From Sphingomonas insulae (GTDB lineage Bacteria > Pseudomonadota > Alphaproteobacteria > Sphingomonadales > Sphingomonadaceae): DNA of 64,000 nt. The translations under genes were made by a program, and so were the position numbers. Location: contig NZ_CP048422.1 of NCBI RefSeq assembly GCF_010450875.1, positions 2,136,001 through 2,200,000 of the forward strand. Direction: 5' to 3'. Under the pieces are notes generated by a model that made no database searches, was not told where the DNA came from, and saw only the letters and a list, made by a program, of their open reading frames with translations. Below, piece by piece: positions 26,778-43,057 of the stretch (position 1 is its first letter; each line of letters starts with the position of its first letter).

Positions 26778-27932
26778 TCAGGCGGACGGCGCGGTGAACA
26801 CCATGCGGTTCTTGCCGGCGCGCTTGGCGGCATAGAGCGCCGCATCGGCCGCGCGCATCGCGGCGGCGGTATCGTCGCCGATCCGGGCGATGCCGCCGGA
26901 GATGGTGATGCGGCCGATGCCTTCGCCCGTCGCCTGGTTGACGAGGATGCGTTCGCCCAACATCGCGCGGGCGGAATCGAGCGAGGCCAGCACCGCGTCG
27001 GGAGCGCAATGTTCGAACAGACATGCGAATTCCTCGCCGCCGTGCCGTGCGACGAGGACCGATGCGCCGAGTTCGGTGGTCAGGTGACGGGCGACGAGCT
27101 TCAGCACGCGATCGCCGGCATCATGGCCGTGACGATCGTTGATCGCCTTGAAATCGTCGATGTCGCACAAGGCGACGCAATGCGCGTCCAGATTGCCAGC
27201 CGCTGCCGACAGCGCGTCGAGGCGTGCGTCGAAACAGCGGCGATTGGGCAATCCGGTCAGGTGATCCTCGTCCGCCGCGCGGCGTGCATCCTCCAGATTG
27301 CTGCGTAGCAGGTTGGTTTCCCGGTGGGTTTCCTCCAGCCGATCGGCCAGTTCCCGGTTGCGCGCGATCGCACGCGTGGTGAGCGCCAACAGCCGTTTGA
27401 TGGTGCCATCGGGGTCGCTGCCCGCCGTCCCGGCCTCGACCGACAGCGCCTGTTCGTAATCGCGCGCCGACGCGTGGCTTTGCCGGACCGTGCTCTGCGT
27501 ATCCGCCAGTCGCGCGGCGAGCGCATCCGCCATTTCCGCGATACGTCGGGAACCGAGCGGGTCGGCCTGGGCGCAGGGCTTCAGCGATGCCAGCAACGCC
27601 GCATCGATGGCGCCGCCATCGCGCAGTCGGTGATCGATCGCCCGGACCAGACGATCATCATCGCGCAGCACGAAGGACCGCGCGATGCGGAAATGTTCGA
27701 CGGTCGGTTCCAGGGCGTGCCGATCGAGAAACGCACCGATTTGTGCGAACAGGTCGGTCGGCGCGGCGCCATCCCCATTTCCATCTCCGTCGGCAGGTAT
27801 CACCATGTCCATGACGCGGGGATCCGGCGTACCGCCGATCCATGCCGACAGGCGCGATAGCCGTGAGGCGGAGGCCGGCGCCATGGCGTCACGGCTGCTG
27901 CCGTCGCCGTTCGATACAACCGCCACTCTCAT
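26778..27932 (-). CDS. GGDEF diguanylate cyclase
   Basis: A 384-residue cytosolic protein. An N-terminal helical region of unknown type (about 20-200) with a predicted coiled-coil linker precedes a GGDEF domain (about 225-384) with DHLTGLPNRR, DIDDFKAINDRHGH and the active-site loop RHGGEEFACLFE. It should make cyclic di-GMP. The RxxD inhibitory site normally just before the loop is absent, so product inhibition of the usual kind is unlikely. It lies 106 bp downstream of the bacteriophytochrome gene on the same strand and may be a light-controlled output; GATCGTT and AACGATC (28001-28024) form an inverted repeat in that gap. Confidence 0.9.
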   Translation of the reverse strand: MRVAVVSNGDGSSRDAMAPASASRLSRLSAWIGGTPDPRVMDMVIPADGDGNGDGAAPTDLFAQIGAFLDRHALEPTVEHFRIARSFVLRDDDRLVRAIDHRLRDGGAIDAALLASLKPCAQADPLGSRRIAEMADALAARLADTQSTVRQSHASARDYEQALSVEAGTAGSDPDGTIKRLLALTTRAIARNRELADRLEETHRETNLLRSNLEDARRAADEDHLTGLPNRRCFDARLDALSAAAGNLDAHCVALCDIDDFKAINDRHGHDAGDRVLKLVARHLTTELGASVLVARHGGEEFACLFEHCAPDAVLASLDSARAMLGERILVNQATGEGIGRITISGGIARIGDDTAAAMRAADAALYAAKRAGKNRMVFTAPSA

Positions 27933-28038
27933 TGCCCAAGGTCCTGCACATCAATCGTCGCGGTCGCTATAGCGCATGACGGTGAAGCAATTCTTAGGAT
28001 GATCGTTACTGCATAGAAACGATCGTCAACAATGGTGG

Positions 28039-30165
28039 TCAACTTTCGGCGATGGGCGCCGTCATGATCGCGCGCAGGCCGGGATGATTGTCGCCGAATT
28101 CGATGTCGCCGTTCAGCCGCTGCACCATCGCTTCCATCATGCGACTGCCGAAACCTTCGCCGTTACCCTTGCCACGGCCGTCGTCGGCGACGATCAGACG
28201 CAGCTTCGCACTATGCTGTTCCAACGCGATAGCGATCGGGCCGGAGCCACCCGGATAGGCATATTTGGTCGCGTTGATGACCAGTTCGGTGAGGATCAGT
28301 CCGATGTTCACCGCACGGTCGGTGGGCACCAGGATCGGCGCCAGATCGAGCCGGATGTGCCGGCCCCATTCGTCCCCCAGCGAGACGCGCATGTCGGCCA
28401 CGAGTTCATCGATGTAGCGCGACAGGTCGACGCTTTCCACCTGATCGTCGCGGTACAGCCGCCGGTGGACCAGCGCCACCGCCGCCAGCCGCGCCTGCGC
28501 CTCCGCCAGCTGGTCGGCGACGATGCCGCCGGCGGCCTTCGCCTGCAACCGCAGGAACGATGCCACCAGCTGCAGGCTGTTCTGCACGCGGTGATTGACC
28601 TCCTTCATCAGGACGTCCTTCTGCGCGAGTAGTGCGTCCTTTTCGGCGAGCGTCCGGTTGAGTTCGCGGTTGAGGATGCGGACCTGCAGGTTCTGGCGGG
28701 CTTCGTGGAAGCGCCGGCGCAGGCGGTGGGCGGCCTCCACCTCTTCCTGTGTCCAGCGCCGCGAGCGGCCGCGGACCGTTTCGGAAAAGCTGGCGAACGA
28801 GGCGCGGGGGGTCAGCGTCTCGCCCGGCGTGAGCTGGACCGATTTGTGCGGGTTGCCCGCCCATTCGATCGTCTCGACCGTTTCCGCGCGCAGCCACAAC
28901 AGCGTGGCATTCTCCTCGTACAACGGCAGGGCCAGCAGACCGCTGGCAAGGCCGAGATGGCGGCCCGCTTCCGGCAGCAGCGTGGACAGTTCGTGCGTGG
29001 CGACGGGATCGCTGCCGCGGCTGCGGACCCAGCGCGCGATCGCGATCAGGGTCGACGCGTCCGGGCACCGCCCCACCGATTCGACCTGATCGCCCGCGAC
29101 CATGGCGAACCCGTCCGCATCGAGCATCGCGCACAATTCGTCCTTCACCGCGACGACCGCCTGGCGCAACGGCTCCTCGCTGTTGAGGCGAGGCACGACG
29201 CTGTCTTCGGCGGCGCGCAGCGCGAGCCGCTCGCGATAGGCGGCGGCCTCTTCCTTGGCGCGGATCTGGCGGGCGAGGCCGCTTGCAAGGGTAGCCGCGG
29301 CGCTGCGCACGTCGGGCGGCAGCAGGCGCGGCGTATTGTGGTGGCAGGCGACCAAGCCCCAGAGCAGGCCATCCTTGACGATCGAGATCGATGCGGAGGC
29401 GCCGACCCCCATGTTGCGCAGATATTGAAGGTGGATCGGCGACACATGGCGCAGCGCGACGTCGCTGAGATCGCAGTCGACGAAGCCCGCCGGGCGCAGC
29501 GGGGCAGGGGTGTAGTCGATCCGCGGGATCGTGCGCGTCCGATTGCGGATATACAGGGCGCGTGCCTGTTTCGGGATGTCGGAGGCGGGGAAATGGTGGT
29601 TGCGGAAACTGCCCAGCGCAGGGTCGCGATCCTCGGCGACGACGCTGCCGGCGTCATCGTCGAGGAAGCGATAGATCATCACCCGGTCGAACCCGGTCAG
29701 CGTGCGAAAGGCGACCGCGGCTCGATCGTACAACGTCTGCTTGTCGGCGGCGCGTTCGAAGGTGGTGGCCGCGCCGTCCAGCCAGGCCAGCATGGCCGTC
29801 GCCGTCCTGGGTTCGTCGACCATCGGTTCCAGTTCGACGAGCAGGCGATCGCCGGCGCGGTGCAGCGTCGCCACGAAGCGTTCCTCGATCCCCGCGACCG
29901 ACAGCGGCGTCACCGCGGCGGGACCGGTTGTGGTACGCAGCGCGGCATCGACATCCTGACCGACGAGCGCGGCGAGCGGGCTGCCCAGCCAGTCCGGCGC
30001 CAGCCGCGCTTCTAGGTCGCCGGCGCCGGCGATCACGCGATGCTCGCCATCGGCCTCTGCGATCAGGAGCAGGCCGTGCGGCTGGATGGCTCCTGGAATA
30101 TGGATCGGCTCGCGGTCGCATGCGGTCAGGTCGAGCGTCGGGTCAGTCGTCAGGGGTATCGCCAT
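28039..30165 (-). CDS. bphP: Bacteriophytochrome HWE/HisKA_2 histidine kinase
   Basis: The product is 708 residues from ATG 30165. The photosensor core is PAS (with chromophore-attaching Cys16 in LTACDREPIHIPGAIQPHG), GAF (FRNHHFPASDIPKQARALY and VSPIHLQYLRNMGV) and PHY. The output is a HisKA_2/HWE kinase with phosphoacceptor His525 in EVNHRVQNSLQL, an N-box LTELVINATKYAYP and the G-box VADDGRGKG. It binds biliverdin and senses red/far-red light. No receiver domain is fused, so a separate response regulator is needed. The heme oxygenase and a diguanylate cyclase are next to it. Confidence 0.94.
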   Translation of the reverse strand: MAIPLTTDPTLDLTACDREPIHIPGAIQPHGLLLIAEADGEHRVIAGAGDLEARLAPDWLGSPLAALVGQDVDAALRTTTGPAAVTPLSVAGIEERFVATLHRAGDRLLVELEPMVDEPRTATAMLAWLDGAATTFERAADKQTLYDRAAVAFRTLTGFDRVMIYRFLDDDAGSVVAEDRDPALGSFRNHHFPASDIPKQARALYIRNRTRTIPRIDYTPAPLRPAGFVDCDLSDVALRHVSPIHLQYLRNMGVGASASISIVKDGLLWGLVACHHNTPRLLPPDVRSAAATLASGLARQIRAKEEAAAYRERLALRAAEDSVVPRLNSEEPLRQAVVAVKDELCAMLDADGFAMVAGDQVESVGRCPDASTLIAIARWVRSRGSDPVATHELSTLLPEAGRHLGLASGLLALPLYEENATLLWLRAETVETIEWAGNPHKSVQLTPGETLTPRASFASFSETVRGRSRRWTQEEVEAAHRLRRRFHEARQNLQVRILNRELNRTLAEKDALLAQKDVLMKEVNHRVQNSLQLVASFLRLQAKAAGGIVADQLAEAQARLAAVALVHRRLYRDDQVESVDLSRYIDELVADMRVSLGDEWGRHIRLDLAPILVPTDRAVNIGLILTELVINATKYAYPGGSGPIAIALEQHSAKLRLIVADDGRGKGNGEGFGSRMMEAMVQRLNGDIEFGDNHPGLRAIMTAPIAES

Positions 30166-30433
30166 CGTTACTCTTGATCGTCGTTGCGACGAGCATGGGC
30201 CGGGGCGGCAGGCTTTACAATCCACGGCTGGCTGATCTCGATCAATATGTTTGGCGGAACGGCCGGGATGGGTGGCGGGTTAGCGATCGGGTCCAAGGTG
30301 ACGACGACGCGGGCCGCGCGGGCGAATGGATGCAGGGCGACCCGACTATGGCGCATGACGGTCCTGTTCTTTGCGGAGATCGGCGCGCTATGAGGCTTGG
30401 GGTGGGGACGGACGGGAGTGTGACCGGACTATC

Positions 30434-31246
30434 ATGATCAGATTGTTTCACGTCAGCGATGTGCATTTCGGTGCGGAAGACCCGCAGGCGATCGCCTGGT
30501 TCAGCGAGCGCGTGGCCGCGGAAAAGCCCGATGCCGTCATCATGACCGGCGATCTGACGATGCGCGCGACGCGGGACGAGTTCCAGCGCGGCGGCGACTG
30601 GCTGCGCAGCCTGGGCGTGCCGGTGACGCTGGAGGTCGGCAATCACGACATCCCTTATTATTGGGATCCGTTCCGCCGCATCTTCGCGCCCTACCAGCGT
30701 TATGCCACGGTCGAACGGATGATCGAACGCGAACTCGACCTGCCCGGCGTGACGATCGTGCCGCTCAAGACGACGGCGCGCGCGCAGTGGCGCTGGAACT
30801 GGTCGAAGGGGCGGGTCAGCGCGGGTTCGCTGCGCCGCGCGCTGGCGATGATCGAACAGGTGCCGCCCGGCCGGCTGATCTTCGTCGCCGCCCATCATCC
30901 GCTGATCGAGGGTGGTACGAAGGGGACGGCGAAGACCCGCCACGGCGACAGCGCGCTCACCGCACTGGCACAGGCGGGGGCGCATGCCGTGCTGTCGGGC
31001 CATGTCCACGATCCGTTCGACGTGCCGGTCGAACGGGAGGGCCGGATCGTCCGCATGATCGGCGCCGGCACCCTGTCGAAACGCGTGCGCAATTCGCCGC
31101 CCGCGTTCAACGAGATCCGCATCGTCGACGGCCGTTTCGAAACGATCGCCCGGACGATGGACGAGGCGACCGGGACGGCCGCGGCGAGGCGCCCGATCAG
31201 CGAGGACACCGCCGAACCGCGCATCGAGCCGGCCGCTATCGTGTGA
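30434..31246 (+). CDS. Metallophosphoesterase
   Basis: A 270-residue calcineurin-like phosphoesterase with the complete metal-binding set: DVHFG (about 9), GDLTM (about 38), GNHD (about 70), HHPL (about 156) and GHVHD (about 192). Two metals would be bound. The family includes cyclic-nucleotide and other phosphodiesterases; the substrate cannot be told from sequence. No signal peptide is present. It is divergent from bphP. Confidence 0.88.
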   Translation: MIRLFHVSDVHFGAEDPQAIAWFSERVAAEKPDAVIMTGDLTMRATRDEFQRGGDWLRSLGVPVTLEVGNHDIPYYWDPFRRIFAPYQRYATVERMIERELDLPGVTIVPLKTTARAQWRWNWSKGRVSAGSLRRALAMIEQVPPGRLIFVAAHHPLIEGGTKGTAKTRHGDSALTALAQAGAHAVLSGHVHDPFDVPVEREGRIVRMIGAGTLSKRVRNSPPAFNEIRIVDGRFETIARTMDEATGTAAARRPISEDTAEPRIEPAAIV

Positions 31247-31345
31247 CGTACGCCGTCCTATCTTTGGACGCCGCGCGTAAGTCTTTGCAGCTAACCGATT
31301 TCGATCTTAACGTGGTATAGCCTTGCCAGGGCAGGGGGCGGCATC

Positions 31346-32017
31346 ATGACATTGAACATGCGGTTACACGAGGCGGCGGCGGACAGCTTTTGCGTGCACG
31401 TGGTGGACGAGGACGCCACCGCTTCTCGCCATGTCGGCGACACGCTGACCCGGCAGTCCTTTGTGGTGCACTCATGGCCCTCGTTCGCCGCGTTCGGCGA
31501 GCGTTGCGATGCCGTGCCGGCGGGGTGCGTGGTCATGGACCCGTTTGCGAGCGGCATCGACGTGGCGGTGTTGCAGGAACGCCTGGCCAGTCCCGGGATC
31601 GGCATGCCCAGCGTCATCGTCACGGCCTGCACCGATCTGGACAAGGCGGTCGCGGCGATGCGACGCGGCGCGATCGACGTGATCCCGAAGCCGGTCGGCG
31701 AACCGCGGCTGTATGAGGCGATGGGTGTCGCGCGGCATCGGCTGAAGCAGGCGCAACGACGCGCGGCCACCATGCGCCGCGTGCAGGCCGCTCTCGACAT
31801 CCTCAGCGTTCGCGAGCGCGAGGTGCTGGAGGGATTGACGCGGGGCTGGTCCAACAAGGAGATCGCGCGGCGATTGGCGATTTCGGCCAGAACCGTGGAG
31901 ATCCACCGCGCCAATGTGATGGAAAAGTTGGATGCCCAGTCCTTGTCGCAGGCCCTGCGCATCGCGTTCATCGCGCAGGTCTGCAGCATGGTGAATCCGG
32001 CCCTGCACGTCGACTGA
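31346..32017 (+). CDS. FixJ/NarL-type response regulator
   Basis: The product is 223 residues, with an N-terminal receiver domain (acidic VDED, probable phosphoacceptor Asp in CVVMDPFASG near residue 65, Lys in IPKPVG) and a C-terminal LuxR helix-turn-helix (LSVREREVLEGLTRGWSNKEIARRLAIS, about 150-205). It is a DNA-binding transcription regulator. No kinase gene is adjacent; the orphan bacteriophytochrome kinase 1.2 kb away is a possible partner, though HWE kinases often use other regulators. The ribosome binding site is AGGGGGCGG. Confidence 0.9.
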   Translation: MTLNMRLHEAAADSFCVHVVDEDATASRHVGDTLTRQSFVVHSWPSFAAFGERCDAVPAGCVVMDPFASGIDVAVLQERLASPGIGMPSVIVTACTDLDKAVAAMRRGAIDVIPKPVGEPRLYEAMGVARHRLKQAQRRAATMRRVQAALDILSVREREVLEGLTRGWSNKEIARRLAISARTVEIHRANVMEKLDAQSLSQALRIAFIAQVCSMVNPALHVD

Positions 32018-32045
32018 CATCGCAGGGCCGCCATTACGGGGCCGG

Positions 32046-32240
32046 TCAGTTCAACGGCAACGACGCCCCGCCAGCGGCAGCGAGATGCCGGTCATGGATC
32101 GCCGCGATCGCCTCTTCGATCCGGATGGCGGTGAGATCGTAGCCGATCCTGTCCGCGATCCGGACCGCTTCGGCGAGCAGTGCCTCCAGACGGAACGCCG
32201 TTATCGCCTCACTTTGCACAGGCAGCACTTGCAGAGACAT
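32046..32240 (-). CDS. Small hypothetical protein
   Basis: A 64-residue acidic helical protein read from ATG 32240; a GTG start at 32282 would add 14 residues. It has no recognisable domain. A TATACT box at about 32297-32302 on the minus strand would suit as -10 and favours the shorter form. It lies between the convergent FixJ-like regulator gene and the DUF2975 operon. Confidence 0.5.
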   Translation of the reverse strand: MSLQVLPVQSEAITAFRLEALLAEAVRIADRIGYDLTAIRIEEAIAAIHDRHLAAAGGASLPLN

Positions 32241-32300
32241 GACGACCGTTGCCCTTGATGGATTGTCCCGATCGTGTGCCACATCTCAGCCTGCTAAAGT

Positions 32301-32318
32301 ATACGTTATAATGCGTAT
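32301..32318. repeat. Short inverted repeat at operon end
   Basis: ATACG (32301-32305) and CGTAT (32314-32318) face each other around TTATAATG. The repeat covers the stop codon of the membrane-protein gene and the probable promoter of the small gene, and may be a regulator site. Confidence 0.3.
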
Positions 32319-33055
32319 TTTCCCGATCGCGCGGCGCCGGCCGCCAGATCCACGCCATAGGCCTGCGCCGCCCTGCGGGCGGTGACATAGGCGCCGGCGA
32401 CCATGACCACGCTCAGCCAGCCGACCAGCAGCGCATCGACGATCAGCGCCGGCCACAGCCATAGCTTCGGTGCCAGCAGCGCGGCAGCGCCGAGCAGGTA
32501 ATGCGGTATCATCAGCGGTACGATCGACAGCAGCAGGACGACGAACGTCCAGGGCATGTGCGGCGCCATGATCGCGATCGACTTGCGCGGGCCAACGGCG
32601 CGGTTCCCCAACGCCGCGGCCACGGTCCAGGCGGGGATCAGGCAGCCGATCACCTCACCCACGGCAAAGGCGATCAGCGTCACCGGCAGCGTCTGCGGCA
32701 GGACGAACAGCTGCAAGGCGGCGATGACGGTGTGGAAGGCGACCACGCCGCCAAACAACCACAAGGCGGGCATTTCGACCGCCCCGGCGCGGCGGGCGTC
32801 GCCGAGCGCCAGGAATCGCGTCACCCAATAACCGGGGATGATGAGCGACAGTACCTTCACCATGCCGAATGCCATTCGCAACGGATGATGTTCGGACGCC
32901 TTTGCCGCCGCGATGCTGTCGTACAGGCCGATCCTGACCTCGACGACATGTTGCAGCAGTTCGAACACCACCGGGACCAGCGCCAGCAGCGGGCAGGCGA
33001 CCATGAATGCGATGCTGCCGCGATAGGTCGTGGTCAGTGCCTTCCAGACAGTCAT
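32306..33055 (-). CDS. Integral membrane protein of unknown function
   Basis: A 249-residue protein with about six hydrophobic segments (for example SIAFMVACPLLALVPVVFEL and VVLLLSIVPLMIPHYLLG). No family is recognised with certainty. It is the third gene of an operon with a DUF2975 membrane protein and a small HTH regulator, and its ATG overlaps the regulator stop as ATGA. Confidence 0.75.
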   Translation of the reverse strand: MTVWKALTTTYRGSIAFMVACPLLALVPVVFELLQHVVEVRIGLYDSIAAAKASEHHPLRMAFGMVKVLSLIIPGYWVTRFLALGDARRAGAVEMPALWLFGGVVAFHTVIAALQLFVLPQTLPVTLIAFAVGEVIGCLIPAWTVAAALGNRAVGPRKSIAIMAPHMPWTFVVLLLSIVPLMIPHYLLGAAALLAPKLWLWPALIVDALLVGWLSVVMVAGAYVTARRAAQAYGVDLAAGAARSGKYAL

Positions 33056-33264
33056 ACGGTCTCCGCTTCAAAAGTGAGGATGTCGCCCGGCTGGCAGTCC
33101 AGCGCCGTGCAGATCGCCTCCAGCGTGGAAAAGCGCACGGCCTTGGCCTTGCCGGTCTTCAGGATTGAGAGATTGGCGAGCGTGATGTCGACGCGCTCGC
33201 TGAGTTCGGTCAGCGTCATGCGGCGAGCATGAAGCATGTCGTCGAGATGGACGCGCACCGGCAT
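33052..33264 (-). CDS. Small Cro/CI-type HTH regulator (YozG-like)
   Basis: A 70-residue protein that is a single helix-turn-helix domain: MTLTELSERVDITLANLSILKTGKA (about 16-40) followed by FSTLEAICTALDCQPGDIL. It matches the XRE-type regulators regularly found beside DUF2975 genes. It starts in a TGATG overlap with the DUF2975 gene and ends in an ATGA overlap with the next membrane gene. It probably represses its own operon through the inverted repeat at 33826-33862. Confidence 0.88.
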   Translation of the reverse strand: MPVRVHLDDMLHARRMTLTELSERVDITLANLSILKTGKAKAVRFSTLEAICTALDCQPGDILTFEAETV

Positions 33265-33788
33265 CAGACGGTGCCCTCCAGATCGTGCTGCATCGCTGCC
33301 CCGCGTTCGAACACCTGGGCCAGGACGAAGGCGATCAGGACCGCGATCCAGCCGGTGAAGCCGGGCGTCCAGGAAAGGAAGTCGATGTGCAGCGCCCGTG
33401 CGATCCACGTGACGATCCCGAAGCCGACATCGGCGAACTGGATCACCAGCAGCATCCAGCCGATCAGGCGGAGCCGCCCGGCATTTGCTGCGGCGAACGG
33501 CTCGCGGTCCTCGATCGTCCGCAGGATGGCGCGCAGCGCCAGCAGCAGACGTTCGACCGCAAAGGCGACCGGCAGGGTGAGCAGCATGGTGAGCTGCATG
33601 AACACGATGACCTGTTGCGGATCGACGGTCGTGCCATATTTGCGCACCAGCACGCCCTCGACCCATTCCGCGCCGGGCAATGTAGCGACCAACGCCGCGA
33701 CGAAGAACAATATGGACGCAGCGTTGACGATCCGGAACAGCTGAACGACCGCGATCGAAGCCCTGAGCAACCGTCCACCGTCCCGCAT
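33264..33788 (-). CDS. DUF2975 membrane protein
   Basis: The product is 174 residues from ATG 33788, chosen because GGGGGA lies at ideal spacing; ATG 33818 lacks a site. Four hydrophobic segments and the central block FAAANAGRLRLIGWMLLVIQ mark the DUF2975 family. These proteins are regularly paired with small YozG-like regulators, as here, but their function is unknown. It is the first gene of the operon. Confidence 0.85.
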   Translation of the reverse strand: MRDGGRLLRASIAVVQLFRIVNAASILFFVAALVATLPGAEWVEGVLVRKYGTTVDPQQVIVFMQLTMLLTLPVAFAVERLLLALRAILRTIEDREPFAAANAGRLRLIGWMLLVIQFADVGFGIVTWIARALHIDFLSWTPGFTGWIAVLIAFVLAQVFERGAAMQHDLEGTV

Positions 33789-33825
33789 ATCATCCCCCGA
33801 AGATTGTCGGGCGAGCATATCGGCA

Positions 33826-33862
33826 TATCGATAATCAGCAAGTGATTCGTTGATAATCGATA
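33826..33862. promoter_or_regulatory. 12-bp inverted repeat operator of the DUF2975 operon
   Basis: TATCGATAATCA (33826-33837) and TGATAATCGATA (33851-33862) are inverted copies matching at 11 of 12 positions around a 13-bp spacer, 38 bp upstream of the first ATG. Its A/T-rich character and position suggest binding of the operon's own HTH protein. Confidence 0.6.
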
Positions 33863-33999
33863 ATTTGGAGAATTGGGCCTAGTCGCCGTCACTCCAGCAT
33901 ACGGCGCGTCTTTCCTCCCGCGTCTGGCAGAACAGCGTGGCTTTTGGTGGCGAATGGTGGGGGTGGCGTTCGCGATTGGCCGCGCGTCGCCCGGTCACG

Positions 34000-34032
34000 A
34001 AAAAGCCGCCGCCCGGTATTCCGGACGGCGGC
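34000..34032 (-). terminator. Intrinsic terminator after rpoC
   Basis: On the minus strand GCCGCCGTCCGG, a 4-base loop and CCGGGCGGCGGC form a long stem (34032-34005) followed by five Ts. It ends the rpoBC transcript. The 33863-33999 stretch beyond it shows no gene. Confidence 0.88.
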
Positions 34033-34069
34033 TCTCTCAATCACGTCTGGCAGAAGCCCGAACCAGTGA

Positions 34070-38359
<4,290 letters not shown>

Positions 38360-38387
38360 GGGGATGAACCTCTTTCAAATCTTGTCT

Positions 38388-38511
38388 CCTCTCCCGTTGG
38401 GAGAGGAAGGGGCCCGCCGGCGTCAGCCGGTGGGAAGGTGAGGGCAGGGCAGTTTGCTGTCCTCACCCTTCCGCGCCTTCGGCGCTCCCTCCCTCTCCCG
38501 GCGGGAGAGGG
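38388..38511. repeat. Nested palindromic repeat between rpoB and rpoC
   Basis: A left hairpin CCTCTCCC-GTT-GGGAGAGG (38388-38406) and a right hairpin CCCTCTCCC-GGC-GGGAGAGGG (38491-38511) flank a central inverted pair, GGAAGGTGAGG against CCTCACCCTTCC. The whole 124-bp unit looks like a REP/BIME-type intergenic element typical of sphingomonads. It will be transcribed with rpoBC and could affect message stability or the rpoB/rpoC ratio. Confidence 0.65.
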
Positions 38512-38522
38512 AGAAGAAGAGC

Positions 38523-42677
<4,155 letters not shown>

Positions 42678-43057
42678 GATCGTTATGCCCTCAGTCGTGG
42701 CCTGCCCGTGGGAACGGGCGTCGGCCGGAATATCGTGTCCGGAAACCTCCGGACGGGACGCGAGGAGCGACGCAAAAAAGCCGATCGCATCGCAGTGCGT
42801 CGGCCTTCAGCGTCTATGAAACCATGAACTTCCTATTCGTACGATGCGCTGCGCGACGGCGCACCGTGTCCCGAAAGAACTGGTGAGAGGCGGATATAGG
42901 ATCATGGTTGGGTCCTGTCAAAGGGGCAGGGGCCAGCAGCCGTCCAACATCGCACATCGCCCCGTCGAATGCGCGGGGCGCTTCATCGCAGCATGGCTGG
43001 CGGGCTTGCGCGGACGGGTCAGGAGCGCGCAAAGGCTTTCGGGTGAGAACAGGGTAC
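42678..43057. other. Intergenic region with the rpoB leader
   Basis: A 380-bp stretch between divergent rpoB and the Pro/Thr-rich protein gene. It must hold the rpoB promoter. The only clear structure is the terminator-like hairpin at 42774-42804. I see no conserved reading frame. Confidence 0.5.
42774..42804 (-). terminator. Terminator-like hairpin upstream of rpoB
   Basis: On the minus strand GCCGACGCACTGCGATGCGATCGGC folds into a nine-pair stem with one bulge, followed by six Ts, about 100 bases before the rpoB ATG. No minus-strand gene ends here, so it is either an attenuator in the rpoB leader or a block against antisense transcripts from the plus-strand genes. Confidence 0.6.

Noticed and set aside
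28001..28024. GATCGTT/AACGATC inverted repeat between bphP and the cyclase gene as a terminator
   Set aside because: The 7-bp arms are A/T-balanced with a 10-base loop and no T-tract; it is too weak to call, though it may be a binding site.
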